From Collinsella sp. TF08-11AT (GTDB lineage Bacteria; Actinomycetota; Coriobacteriia; Coriobacteriales; Coriobacteriaceae): 57,890 bases of DNA. Below are positions 49,129 through 57,840 of this stretch, in pieces (the first letter of the stretch is position 1; each line of letters begins with the position of its first letter). The notes beneath the pieces were generated by a model. It saw only the letters and a program-made list of their open reading frames with translations. It made no database searches and was not told where the DNA came from. Made by a program: the position numbers and the translations under genes. The stretch covers positions 1 through 57,890 of the forward strand of contig NZ_QSRL01000007.1 of the NCBI RefSeq assembly GCF_003437035.1. The letters are read 5' to 3'.

Positions 49129-51036
49129 CTAGAGCTCCTTTTGCAGATAAAGGCCATGGTCATAAAATCCAAGATGGCGATAGTACTCGCGCGTACCGAT
49201 CGCGCTGATCACGTTGATGTGCGTATACCCCGCATCCCGAGCAATCTGGCACGCACGCTCCACGAGCAGACGCCCCAGGCCGTGATGCTGAGCCGCCTGG
49301 CCCTGATCGCCCACACGTGCCGCCATACCATAAACGTGCACCTCGCGAATCATCGCCTCCTCCGGCCCCGTCGGCAGCTCGTCCGCGTGCGCGGCAACAA
49401 ACGAACGGTCGGGCAGCGACAGGCGCAAAAAGCCGGCGATCTTGCCTTCGGGCGTCACCCACTGCAAAAAGCGTTCGCGCGTCACCGGCGTCTCGTACGC
49501 CACCTCCTCGTCAAGGATCAGCTCATCCAAGTCGGCACCCGCCGTGCTGATCTCGCGATAGCGAATCTCACGCACCGTCGCGCCTTCTCCACGAGCCGAC
49601 AAGCGGTTCTCGACGAGCTGACGTAGGTTGGGCTTCTTGTTGCCCACCATGATGTCGTCGGAGCTAAAGTCGCGAATCATGCGACTGATGCGGCAGAACG
49701 CCGGCGTCACCACGATGTCGTCGGCCAACACATCGAGCAGCTCGTCCTCGGTATAGGGGCGCCACTCGCCACGCTCGTAACAGCCCACCAGACGCGAGCC
49801 CTCGATGAGCGCACACGGGTAGACTTTGACCTCGTCGGGCATAAAGGCCCCCTCGGTCATAAAGCGCTCGTAGTCGCGCTTGTCCCCCTCGGGTGTGGCG
49901 CCCAGCAAGTTGAGCATAAAATGCGCATGGATCTTAAAGCCAAACAGGCGCGCAAGCGAAAACGCCCGCTCAATCTGCGCCACCGAAATGCGACGCTCGT
50001 TGACATCGAGTAGATGCTGGTCAAGGCTTTGGATGCCCATCTGTATCTTGGTGCAGCCCAGGCGGCGGATGAGCATGAGGGCCTGCGGCGTTACAGCATC
50101 GGGGCGCGTCTCGATAACGAGCCCCACCACGCGATGCTTCGCCGTCTCGTTGATGCGCTGCTGGCGCTCGAGCTCCTCCATCGTTGCCGTCTGCCACTCG
50201 GTGACCTCGCCCCACGGCGTACCGGGGCCGTACAGACGACGCACCGCGCGGTTATAGCCGCCCACGGCAGCATCCACACGCTCCTGCTCGTCGGCAACGC
50301 CGGCAGCGAGCTTGGCCTCGTCTGTCGCAATGCCGGCAGCCCGATAGCACTCGCGGCGCTCTGTTACCACCGGCGGCAGGGCATCGGCGGGAGCGTCATC
50401 GAGCAGGCGCCCCGCCTCGGCACGGCTGATGCCCGGACGCGCCAACATGGGGTTTGCCGCCACGCCGGCGACGGCATCGTCATTGAGCGCACGGAAAAGC
50501 TCGGACATAAACCACGTCTGATACCCTTGCGGATAGTCGCTCCAGGTGCCACCGAGCACGATAAGCTCGATCTTGTCGGTCGCATGCCCCATCTGCGAAA
50601 GTGCGGTCAGGCGAGCGCTCACCTGCAAATACGGGTCAAAGCAGTTTTGCTCCGCACGGGCGCATGCCGGCTCGGCATGCAGATAGCTTTTGGGCATGCG
50701 CAGATCGTTGGGGCAAAACAGGCAATCGCCCGAACAGGGCCACGGCTTGGCGATGACGGTAATGGTCGCCACGCCCGAAGCCGTGCGGCGCGGCTTCATG
50801 CGCAGCACCTGCAGCAGCTGACGCTCCAGCTCGGCATCGACATTCCATCCAGCCCAACGAGCCGGCTTCTCACGTTTAACCCGCTGGTAGAACGGCAGCA
50901 GACGGCGCTTGGCCAGATCTCGTTTGTCGGCACCCTCACGGCGCGCCTCGGCATGTATCAGTTTGACGAGCGCCTTGTCGTCCACGGTCTCACCGCGACG
51001 CAGAGCCTCGAGTATGTTCAAAATAATCTGTTCCAT
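49129..51036 (-). CDS. Elp3 family radical SAM/GNAT tRNA-modifying enzyme
   Basis: A 635-residue Elp3. The radical SAM Cys motif is PCSGDCLFCP (Cys101, Cys105, Cys108), preceded by TASGVATITVIAKP. LGGTWSDYPQGYQTWF, the middle VIETRPDAVTPQALMLIRRLG and the C-terminal GNAT domain (GLGRLLVERACQIARDAGY, GTREYYRHLGFYDHGLYLQKEL) are all Elp3 traits. Elp3 adds a carboxymethyl group to C5 of the wobble uridine in tRNA, using acetyl-CoA and S-adenosylmethionine. Bacterial Elp3 works without Elp1/2. It starts an operon with the spermidine synthase-like gene, separated from the DUF4097 gene by a terminator. A Trm9-like methyltransferase is encoded 2 kb away. Confidence 0.92.
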   Translation of the reverse strand: MEQIILNILEALRRGETVDDKALVKLIHAEARREGADKRDLAKRRLLPFYQRVKREKPARWAGWNVDAELERQLLQVLRMKPRRTASGVATITVIAKPWPCSGDCLFCPNDLRMPKSYLHAEPACARAEQNCFDPYLQVSARLTALSQMGHATDKIELIVLGGTWSDYPQGYQTWFMSELFRALNDDAVAGVAANPMLARPGISRAEAGRLLDDAPADALPPVVTERRECYRAAGIATDEAKLAAGVADEQERVDAAVGGYNRAVRRLYGPGTPWGEVTEWQTATMEELERQQRINETAKHRVVGLVIETRPDAVTPQALMLIRRLGCTKIQMGIQSLDQHLLDVNERRISVAQIERAFSLARLFGFKIHAHFMLNLLGATPEGDKRDYERFMTEGAFMPDEVKVYPCALIEGSRLVGCYERGEWRPYTEDELLDVLADDIVVTPAFCRISRMIRDFSSDDIMVGNKKPNLRQLVENRLSARGEGATVREIRYREISTAGADLDELILDEEVAYETPVTRERFLQWVTPEGKIAGFLRLSLPDRSFVAAHADELPTGPEEAMIREVHVYGMAARVGDQGQAAQHHGLGRLLVERACQIARDAGYTHINVISAIGTREYYRHLGFYDHGLYLQKEL

Positions 51037-51049
51037 GCCCCCATTGTAA

Positions 51050-51086
51050 AGGCAAAGGCGCCGGAGCCAGTCACGGCCCCGACGCC
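51050..51086 (-). terminator. intrinsic terminator after DUF4097 gene
   Basis: Minus strand GGCGTCGGGGCC-gtgact-GGCTCCGGCGCC (12 pairs with two G-U; 51057-51086), followed by TTTGCCTTT. It lies between the DUF4097 gene stop and the elp3 start. Confidence 0.75.
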
Positions 51087-51133
51087 TCCATCAAAGAGCA
51101 TGCCTATATGCACCGATCTCCGAAAACCGCATG

Positions 51134-52036
51134 TCACTCCGGATCGAACGACATGTCGCCCGAACCGACCTTAAAACGATACGTGGCAGACTTATCACCG
51201 TTGTCGAATTCAAGATTCAATATGGTCTCGCCATCGTAGCCAAGCGGAAGGAAACCGCTCTCGAAGTCGCCGCTGCCCACGGTGAGGCTCGCCGTAAAGC
51301 CCGTAGAGTTCGGAACCGTTATCTCCACATCGCCCGAGTCCACGCTTACGTCCATCGACTTCGCGGGGGCCTGGTAGAGCTCGAACGTCACATCGCCCGA
51401 ACCGACCTCAGCACTGAGCGCATCAGTCACGCTGCCCGTAAACTCTACATCTCCCGCACCCAGGAAAAGGTCAAGACCATCACAGATGACACCGGCAATC
51501 TGCAGATCACCCGAGCCCACGTGTGCGTTGATCCCCTTCAGATGTTCGGCAACACGGCGTGGCAGCTCAACCGTAACCGAGCGGTCAATTGCCTTACCGT
51601 CATCACTTCCAGATCGGGAAACCTTGAGCGTCGAGTCCTCAACGGATGCGATGTTTTGCGTCGCGGCCTTGGAGGCATCCACGCCCTTGGCAACGCGTCC
51701 CCGCTCGATAACACGGACCTTGTTGTCATCAACAACCTTGACGTCCACCGTAGCCGCGGCGATATCGAAATCGAGGTAGCGAAATTGATCGGCATCAAAG
51801 GTCGCACTCGAAAGCTGCTGAGGCTGAGCGGAATATTTACCGCCATCGTTCATAAAATCGTCGTCGTCAACCACATCGTCCATACTGGACAAGCCGGATA
51901 CAACATCGTCGAGATCCCACGGACCATCAAAATGAATCAATGTCCGCGAAATGCCAAAGACAAGCCCGATGATGAGCACAAACGCTCCGACGCCAACGCC
52001 CAAGCGCACCTTGGATTCATGCGAAAGCTTCATCAT
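51134..52036 (-). CDS. DUF4097 membrane-anchored beta-helix protein
   Basis: A 300-residue protein with one N-terminal helix (about 11-33) and an extracytoplasmic part. Residues 165-300 contain repeated short beta turns with GSGD, GAGD or DSGD (in HVGSGDLQI, FLGAGDVEF, EVGSGDVTF, SVDSGDVEI, TVGSGDFES, KVGSGDMSF), the pattern of the DUF4097 putative adhesin/auto-transporter-like beta-helix family. Its function is unknown. The ATG overlaps the stop of the XRE gene, with GAGGGTGATGA upstream, so the two are a regulator-effector operon. A terminator follows. Confidence 0.85.
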   Translation of the reverse strand: MMKLSHESKVRLGVGVGAFVLIIGLVFGISRTLIHFDGPWDLDDVVSGLSSMDDVVDDDDFMNDGGKYSAQPQQLSSATFDADQFRYLDFDIAAATVDVKVVDDNKVRVIERGRVAKGVDASKAATQNIASVEDSTLKVSRSGSDDGKAIDRSVTVELPRRVAEHLKGINAHVGSGDLQIAGVICDGLDLFLGAGDVEFTGSVTDALSAEVGSGDVTFELYQAPAKSMDVSVDSGDVEITVPNSTGFTASLTVGSGDFESGFLPLGYDGETILNLEFDNGDKSATYRFKVGSGDMSFDPE

Positions 52037-52749
52037 TCATCACCCTCTTTGGAAATCGGCTCGGCGGTGGCCGCGGTGGCCACGTCAGCGTCAACCGCAG
52101 CGGAAACATTCTGAGCCCTAGCTGCCACCGACGCCGAACCAACCTGAATATCCCCGCGCGCCCAATCACCATCGAGTGCACGCGCCACCCAGTGATAGAT
52201 GGGAATCGTAAAGAAGATCAGCGCGGCAAAGGGGCCGGCACCAAACGGGAACATCAGCAAAAAGAACAGCAGCCAACACACAGCCCAATACGGGAACGAC
52301 TGGAACGGACCTTTCACCGGAGTCGGATTGACCGCACCGGCGTTCGTCGCTTGCGCCGTCGCGGCGTTAGCCGCCTGCGCGCTCCAGCTTGCCGCCTGCG
52401 CCGCCTTGGCTGCCGCGTCACTTGCCTGCGTTGCCGCCTCGGTGGCGCGTGCCGCCGCCTCATGGGTACGTGCACGCTCTGCCGCCTCGGCCTCGCGCTG
52501 ACGGGCGCGGTCCTCGTTCTCAAACTCGATATCGTCCTCGATCTCATCGCTCGGATTGAGTAGCTCGTCCAGGCTCACACCATAGAGGTTGGCGAGCGAG
52601 ATCAGGTTCTCGGTATCAGGCGAGCTCTCCGCACGCTCCCATTTACTGACCGCCTGGCGCGACAGCCCCAGCTTTCGCGCCAGCCCTTCTTGGCTAAAGC
52701 CTTTGCTGCGGCGAAGGTCGGCAAGCCGCTGTGCAGTTTCTACATTCAT
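52033..52749 (-). CDS. XRE-family regulator with Ala-rich coiled region and membrane segment
   Basis: A 238-residue protein. Residues 1-62 are an XRE helix-turn-helix (SQEGLARKLGLSRQAVSKWERAESSPDTENL). An acidic-to-basic stretch and an Ala-rich helix of about 50 residues (AARATEAATQASDAAAKAAQAAS) follow, then two hydrophobic segments (about 150-190) and an outer or terminal Ala-rich tail. A DNA-binding protein held at the membrane is implied. The start is ATG 52747-52749, behind AGGAGGAACC; the longer frame lacks a site. It leads a two-gene unit with the DUF4097 protein. Confidence 0.85.
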   Translation of the reverse strand: MNVETAQRLADLRRSKGFSQEGLARKLGLSRQAVSKWERAESSPDTENLISLANLYGVSLDELLNPSDEIEDDIEFENEDRARQREAEAAERARTHEAAARATEAATQASDAAAKAAQAASWSAQAANAATAQATNAGAVNPTPVKGPFQSFPYWAVCWLLFFLLMFPFGAGPFAALIFFTIPIYHWVARALDGDWARGDIQVGSASVAARAQNVSAAVDADVATAATAEPISKEGDE

Positions 52750-52940
52750 GGTTCCTCCTATGTGATGCCAGCCGTGCCGCCGGACCGTTTTTGTTCTTAA
52801 GGCGCCTTGCACAGTTAAAAATCTATCCGCCACCGCCAAAAGCATGCCACCTATTCTAGTGAGATTTTTGACAACCGGCGGTTGCGGGCACATATGAGCT
52901 GCGGAAATGTGTCCAAACAAAGCAATGACCCGCGGCTCAG

Positions 52941-52970
52941 TTGTCCCCGCTGCGGCGTTAACGGTAGTAT
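52941..52970 (+). promoter_or_regulatory. possible promoter of the Trm9-like gene
   Basis: TTGTCC (52941-52946) and TAGTAT (52965-52970) are separated by 18 bases and lie 46 bases before the GTG start. A further TTGACA (52868-52873) followed by CATATG at 17 bases is a weaker alternative. The gap 52750-53016 is the divergent region between this gene and the XRE gene. Confidence 0.3.
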
Positions 52971-53016
52971 GGTCGTACTGTTTATTCCGCACCGCCAACG
53001 GAGGGAGTTCCGCGCC

Positions 53017-53889
53017 GTGAACCGCGATTTCGCCTCATCGCTCATCCAGCTCAACAATACGTTCTATCGCGAGCACTCCGCCTCCTTTTCCGATACGCGC
53101 CAGGCCCCGTGGCCCGGCTGGGTGCGCACCATGGACATCGCGCTCGAGCAGCTCGATGCGGCCACGATCGAGCATCCCGTCCGCGTCTTCGACCTTGCCT
53201 GCGGCAATATGCGATTCGAGAACTTTGCCGCCGGCGGGGCACTTGCCGCCAAGGGCGTCGACGGCGCAAACCCCTCGGCAGATGCCAGCTGCCCGTTTGA
53301 GTTCTATGGTGTCGACTCGTGCCAAGATCTGGCAATAGACGCCCACGGCCACGCCCTGCGCATTCCCAACCTGCACTTCCAGGAACTCGATGCGCTCGAC
53401 GCCCTCATGAAGCTCAACCCCGCCGAGACGCCCGATGTGCTTTTCGATGCCCCGCTCGCCGATATCTCGGTGTGCTTTGGCTTTATGCACCACGTGCCGT
53501 CGTGCGAATACCGTGTGCGTGTGCTCGACGCCCTGGTGCGCCAGACACGCCCGGGTGGCATCATCGCCATCAGCTTTTGGGAGTTTATGAACGACGAGCG
53601 TATGGCACGCAAGGCCGTTCGAGCCGAAGCCCGCGCCGAGCTCACCCCACCGTTTGAGGGTTACGATTCCGCGCAGTTTGAAGCCGGCGACCACCTCATT
53701 GGCTGGCAAAACGACCGCCACGCCTACCGCTATTGCCATCACTTTGACGATCAGCAGATCACCGACCTGGTGCGCGGCGTCCGCACGTTCTACAAGAGCG
53801 GCGAGGTCCCCGTGCGTGAGCTTGAGCGCTTCCATGCCGACGGTCGCAGCGGCGAGCTCAACCGCTATGTGATTCTCAAGCGTCTGTAG
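53017..53889 (+). CDS. Trm9-like class I SAM-dependent methyltransferase
   Basis: A 290-residue methyltransferase. Motif I is VFDLACGNMRFENF (57-70), the acidic end of strand two is YGVDSC (97-102), and ICF-type SVCFGFMHHV (151-160) holds post motifs. Ahead of motif I is FSDTRQAPWP (24-33), which closely matches the FSQTRYKPWP segment of yeast Trm9, the enzyme that methylates carboxymethyl-uridine at tRNA position 34. MHHV also parallels VVHHW of Trm9. With Elp3 nearby, an mcm5U methyltransferase role is a strong hypothesis but untested. The start is GTG 53017-53019, behind GGAGGGAG; the frame is open upstream without a site. Confidence 0.82.
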   Translation: MNRDFASSLIQLNNTFYREHSASFSDTRQAPWPGWVRTMDIALEQLDAATIEHPVRVFDLACGNMRFENFAAGGALAAKGVDGANPSADASCPFEFYGVDSCQDLAIDAHGHALRIPNLHFQELDALDALMKLNPAETPDVLFDAPLADISVCFGFMHHVPSCEYRVRVLDALVRQTRPGGIIAISFWEFMNDERMARKAVRAEARAELTPPFEGYDSAQFEAGDHLIGWQNDRHAYRYCHHFDDQQITDLVRGVRTFYKSGEVPVRELERFHADGRSGELNRYVILKRL

Positions 53890-54009
53890 GCACCGACGAC
53901 TCGCCGCCGAGCCGCACCGCAGCGTTCGGGCAAACTATGCCCATCTTTTTCCAACCCATTGACGGAACGCGCCTGCAATGTGTTCCATACGTATGACCAA
54001 GGAGCCCTC

Positions 54010-54849
54010 ATGGGAGCCGTCCACGTTCGCACGCCTAAGAATTTTGTGCTCGAGGAGCGCCTGGAGCGCTACACCGATGCGATTGAGACGAACCCCGAGG
54101 CATATGCCGGAGATTGGCGCGAGGCCTGTGCGCCCGCAGGCAGCAAGCCCTTCGAACACCTTCACCTGGATCTGGGCTGTGGCAAGGGAACGTACCTTGT
54201 AGAGCGCGCTCGCCGTGAGCCCAACACGCTCTTTATCGGCATGGACCAGGAACCCATCTGCATCGCCTATGCCGCACAGAAAATCTGCGAGCAGAAACTG
54301 ACCAACGCACTCGTCCTGCCCCGAGGCGCCGCATCACTGCCGCAGCTGTTTGCCGCAGGCGAGCTCGATGCCATCACCATCAACTTTCCCACGCCGCAGC
54401 CCAAGGCCAAGTACGCCAAAAAGCGGCTCGTCCATGTCGACCATCTGATGCTCTACCGCCCGCTCTTTGCAGCCGGCGCCACCGTCACGCTGCGCACCGA
54501 CAGCAAGCCGCTGCGCGACTACGCCTTGGGGCAGTTTGCTGCGGCCGGCTATGACACGCTTTGGGTAAGCGACGACGTCCGCCGCGACCATCCCGAGCAC
54601 CCCGAGACCGAATACGAGCGCCGCACGCGCGAGATGGGTGCCGTCGTCTATGGCATTTGCGCCACACCCGGCGCACATCCCAGTGACGATGTGCTCACGG
54701 CGGGTCACATGCAGGAGCAAAGTCTTGCCTGCTACCTGCCCGATAACCTCGATGAGCTCACCTATGTGCCTCTGGGCATGGAAGAAGCCGTCGAGAACTT
54801 TAAAAACCGCGCCCGCAAGGGCAAGAAGCGCTTACCGCAGGAGTCCTAG
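54010..54849 (+). CDS. TrmB-like tRNA (guanine-N7)-methyltransferase
   Basis: A 279-residue protein resembling TrmB. Motif I is LDLGCGKGTYLVERARREP (with IGMDQEP as the acidic partner), and INFPTPQPKAKYAKKRL corresponds to the TrmB motif FPDPWPKxRHxKRR. The Asp and Trp of that motif are Thr and Gln here, so either the enzyme has diverged or its specificity differs. TrmB methylates G46 in the variable loop of many tRNAs. The start is ATG 54010-54012, behind AAGGAGC; the frame extends 17 codons upstream without a site. It lies 120 bases after the Trm9-like gene in the same direction, so the pair may be one transcript. Confidence 0.82.
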   Translation: MGAVHVRTPKNFVLEERLERYTDAIETNPEAYAGDWREACAPAGSKPFEHLHLDLGCGKGTYLVERARREPNTLFIGMDQEPICIAYAAQKICEQKLTNALVLPRGAASLPQLFAAGELDAITINFPTPQPKAKYAKKRLVHVDHLMLYRPLFAAGATVTLRTDSKPLRDYALGQFAAAGYDTLWVSDDVRRDHPEHPETEYERRTREMGAVVYGICATPGAHPSDDVLTAGHMQEQSLACYLPDNLDELTYVPLGMEEAVENFKNRARKGKKRLPQES

Positions 54850-54914
54850 GGGCTTCTGATGGTCGCGGCATCGGCAAACAAGCGCAAATAAGCGCCAGCG
54901 AACGGTCCTCAAAC

Positions 54915-55037
54915 CTAAGTGAGTAGACTATTTAGCAATAGCCAAGCACAACCCGCATAGCGAAAACTAAAACCGCAGGTAGAGCCCTTGCGCAAAAGCC
55001 ATGTGCTCGCGATATCGCAAAAAGTCTACTCACTTAG
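54915..55037. repeat. 123-base element with 15-base terminal inverted repeats
   Basis: CTAAGTGAGTAGACT (54915-54929) and its exact complement (55023-55037) flank 93 bases with no coding frame. Gap 54850-55158 otherwise shows nothing. The shape is that of a small MITE-like element, but no flanking target duplication is evident to me. Confidence 0.7.
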
Positions 55038-55158
55038 CTGGCTACTGCACCAAACGGCTGGGCAGAACGCCCATTTCCTGCATTTTCCCGCGCGCTAGCA
55101 CCCCGCGCCGCCGCTACGCCATAATGGATGGCGGACAAACGCGAGAGAAAGCAACCAC

Positions 55159-57840
55159 ATGGCACAGACCACGACAGATACCGCCGCCAGCACCGTCTCC
55201 GGCGCCGGCGCTGCCAGCTCATTCTCGGGCGGCACGGGAACCGAGGCAGAGTTCGGCTCGCTCGGCGCGCTCTCCCCCGCTTGGTGGGAGCCCGAGGATG
55301 GCAGCGAGCCCGAACCATGGCTCACGCCCGACCAGGCTTTCGAGCGCTTCTTTGAATGGACGAGCGATCGCGGTATTGAGCTGTGGGACCACCAAGAAGA
55401 GTCCCTCATGGACCTGGCTGCCGGCGATCACGTCATTTTAGGCACACCGACCGGATCGGGCAAATCGCTCGTCGCGCTGGGCATGCTCTTTATGGGCATG
55501 GCGCAGGGCAAGCGCTGCTATTACACGGCCCCCATCAAGGCCTTGGTCAGCGAAAAGTTCTTCGACCTGGTACAGGTGCTCGGCCGCGATAACGTCGGTA
55601 TGATCACCGGCGACACGCATATCAATACCAAAGCGCCCGTCATCTGCTGCACGGCAGAGATCCTTGCTAACGACGCACTGCGCGAGGGCGAAGATGCCGA
55701 TGTGGGCTGCGTCGCCATGGACGAGTTCCACTACTTTGCCGACCCCGATCGCGGTTGGGCCTGGCAGGTACCGCTGCTCACCCTGCCTCACACACAATTC
55801 ATGCTCATGAGCGCCACGCTCGGCGATGTCACCGCGATCGCCGCCTCACTCGAGGAGCACACCGGCGCCGCGTGCGATCTGGTCGTCGATGCCCCACGCC
55901 CCGTGCCGCTGAGCTACGACTACGTGACGACCTCGCTCGAGGGCACCGTCGAGCTCGCAATGCGCCGCGGCGAGGCCCCGCTCTACATCGTGCACTTTAG
56001 CCAGGACGCCGCACTTGCGACGGCGCAATCCCTCGCCAACTTTGGTATTGCCAGCAAGGAGCAGCGCGAGGCCATCAAGGAGGCGGCCAAGGGCACGAGC
56101 TTCTCGACGGCCTTTGGCAAGATTCTTAAGCGCTTGCTCGGATGCGGCGTCGGCGTGCACCATGCTGGCATGTTGCCGCGCTATCGTCTGCTGGTCGAGC
56201 GCTTGGCACAACAGGGCCTGTTGCCCGTCATCTGCGGCACCGATACGCTCGGCGTCGGCATCAACGTGCCCATCCATACCGTGGTGCTCACCGCGCTCAC
56301 CAAGTTCGACGGCTACAAGATGCGTCGTCTGCGCGCCCGCGAGTTTCATCAGATTGCCGGTCGCGCCGGCCGCTCGGGCTTCGATACCGAGGGCATGGTG
56401 ATTGCCGAGGCACCCGAGCACGAGATCGAGAATGCCAAGCTCATGGCCAAGGCGGGCGACGACCCCAAGAAGCTCCGCAAGATTAAAAAGAAGAAGGCCC
56501 CCGAGGGCTTTGTCACCTGGAACAAGCAGACCTTTGAGCGCCTGATCGAGACGCAGCCCGAAACGCTCAAGCCGCGCCTTCGCATCACACACTCCATGGT
56601 GATTAGCGTGGTCGAACAGGGCGGCGATGCCCGCGCCCGCGTGCACGACCTCATCGAGACAAGCCTGCAGACCCCCGAGGAAAAGTCCAAGCTCGAGGTT
56701 CGCGCCGATGAGATTTTCGCCACGCTCATCGATTCCGGCGTCGTCGTGCGCACCGAGGTGCCGCCCGCGCCCGACGCCCCGACCGACGCCGCATCAGACA
56801 TCGACTATGCGCTGACGGTCGATCTGCCCGAGGACTTCGCGCTCGATCAGCCGCTCTCGCCGTTCTTGCTCGCCGCGTTGGAGCTGCTCGATCCCGAGAG
56901 CGAGACCTATACCATGGATTTAATCTCAATGGTCGAGGCGACGCTCGAAGATCCCAAGCAAGTGCTGCGTGCGCAGGAGCGTGCCGCACGCGATCGAGCT
57001 ATGGCCGAGATGAAGGCCGACGGCATCGAGTATGAGGAGCGTCTGGAGCGCATTCAAGACGTCACGTACGAAAAACCGCTCGAGGATTTGCTCGACGCCG
57101 CCTTTGACAAGTACTGCCAGGAAGTACCCTGGGCCAACGACTACCAGCTCTCGCCCAAGAGTGTCCTGCGCGACATGCTGGAAAGCGCGAGTGACTTTAA
57201 GGGTTACATTCAAAAGCTCGGCATCGCCCGCTCCGAGGGCATTTTGCTGCGTTACCTGGCAGAGGCCTACCGTTCGCTCGACCGCACCGTGCCCATCGAG
57301 AAGCGCGACGAGCGTCTGCGCGACATTATCTCGTGGCTCGGCTTTGTGGTGCGCTCGGTGGACTCGAGCCTGGTGGACGAGTGGGAGAACGCCGGCAACC
57401 CGGCAGCCCTCGATGCTGCGCCGCCGCAGGGCATCGACGAGGTCGTGGCGGACCGCCGCGGCTGCACGCTGTTGGTGCGCAACGCGCTCTTCCGCCGCGT
57501 GACCCTTGCCGCCCGCGAGCACGTTCGCGACCTGGGCGAGCTCGACGACGACTGGGGCATGAGCGAGATCCGCTGGCAAAAAGCACTCGACGCTTACCAC
57601 GAGCAGCACGAGGAAATCCTCACCGACGGAGATGCCCGCAGCGCCGCGATGTTCTCCATCGACGAGTCCGACGAGAAGACCGCGCACGTATGGCACGTGC
57701 ACCAGATCTTTGCCGACGAGGATGGCGACCACGACTTTGGCATCATGGGCGATGTCGATCTGGACGCCACGCAAGACGGCGGCGAGGTCATCTTCAAGAA
57801 TTACCGCGTCGGCTTTATCGAGGACCTGCTCGAGGACTAG
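55159..57840 (+). CDS. Ski2-like DEAD/DEAH-box helicase with DUF3516-type C-terminus
   Basis: An 893-residue superfamily 2 helicase. An N-terminal low-complexity Ala/Ser/Gly stretch (1-40) precedes Walker A GTPTGSGKS (95-103), YYTAPIKALVSEKFF, DEFH (188-191), MSATLGD and motif VI QIAGRAGRSG (398-407). The 400-residue C-terminal part is helical and acidic, as in actinobacterial proteins with DUF3516. Ski2-like enzymes unwind RNA, and in Actinobacteria relatives are annotated as RNA helicases; the substrate here is unknown. The ATG follows a site resembling GAGAGAAAG. It is the last complete gene; 50 bases remain to the window edge. Confidence 0.88.
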   Translation: MAQTTTDTAASTVSGAGAASSFSGGTGTEAEFGSLGALSPAWWEPEDGSEPEPWLTPDQAFERFFEWTSDRGIELWDHQEESLMDLAAGDHVILGTPTGSGKSLVALGMLFMGMAQGKRCYYTAPIKALVSEKFFDLVQVLGRDNVGMITGDTHINTKAPVICCTAEILANDALREGEDADVGCVAMDEFHYFADPDRGWAWQVPLLTLPHTQFMLMSATLGDVTAIAASLEEHTGAACDLVVDAPRPVPLSYDYVTTSLEGTVELAMRRGEAPLYIVHFSQDAALATAQSLANFGIASKEQREAIKEAAKGTSFSTAFGKILKRLLGCGVGVHHAGMLPRYRLLVERLAQQGLLPVICGTDTLGVGINVPIHTVVLTALTKFDGYKMRRLRAREFHQIAGRAGRSGFDTEGMVIAEAPEHEIENAKLMAKAGDDPKKLRKIKKKKAPEGFVTWNKQTFERLIETQPETLKPRLRITHSMVISVVEQGGDARARVHDLIETSLQTPEEKSKLEVRADEIFATLIDSGVVVRTEVPPAPDAPTDAASDIDYALTVDLPEDFALDQPLSPFLLAALELLDPESETYTMDLISMVEATLEDPKQVLRAQERAARDRAMAEMKADGIEYEERLERIQDVTYEKPLEDLLDAAFDKYCQEVPWANDYQLSPKSVLRDMLESASDFKGYIQKLGIARSEGILLRYLAEAYRSLDRTVPIEKRDERLRDIISWLGFVVRSVDSSLVDEWENAGNPAALDAAPPQGIDEVVADRRGCTLLVRNALFRRVTLAAREHVRDLGELDDDWGMSEIRWQKALDAYHEQHEEILTDGDARSAAMFSIDESDEKTAHVWHVHQIFADEDGDHDFGIMGDVDLDATQDGGEVIFKNYRVGFIEDLLED

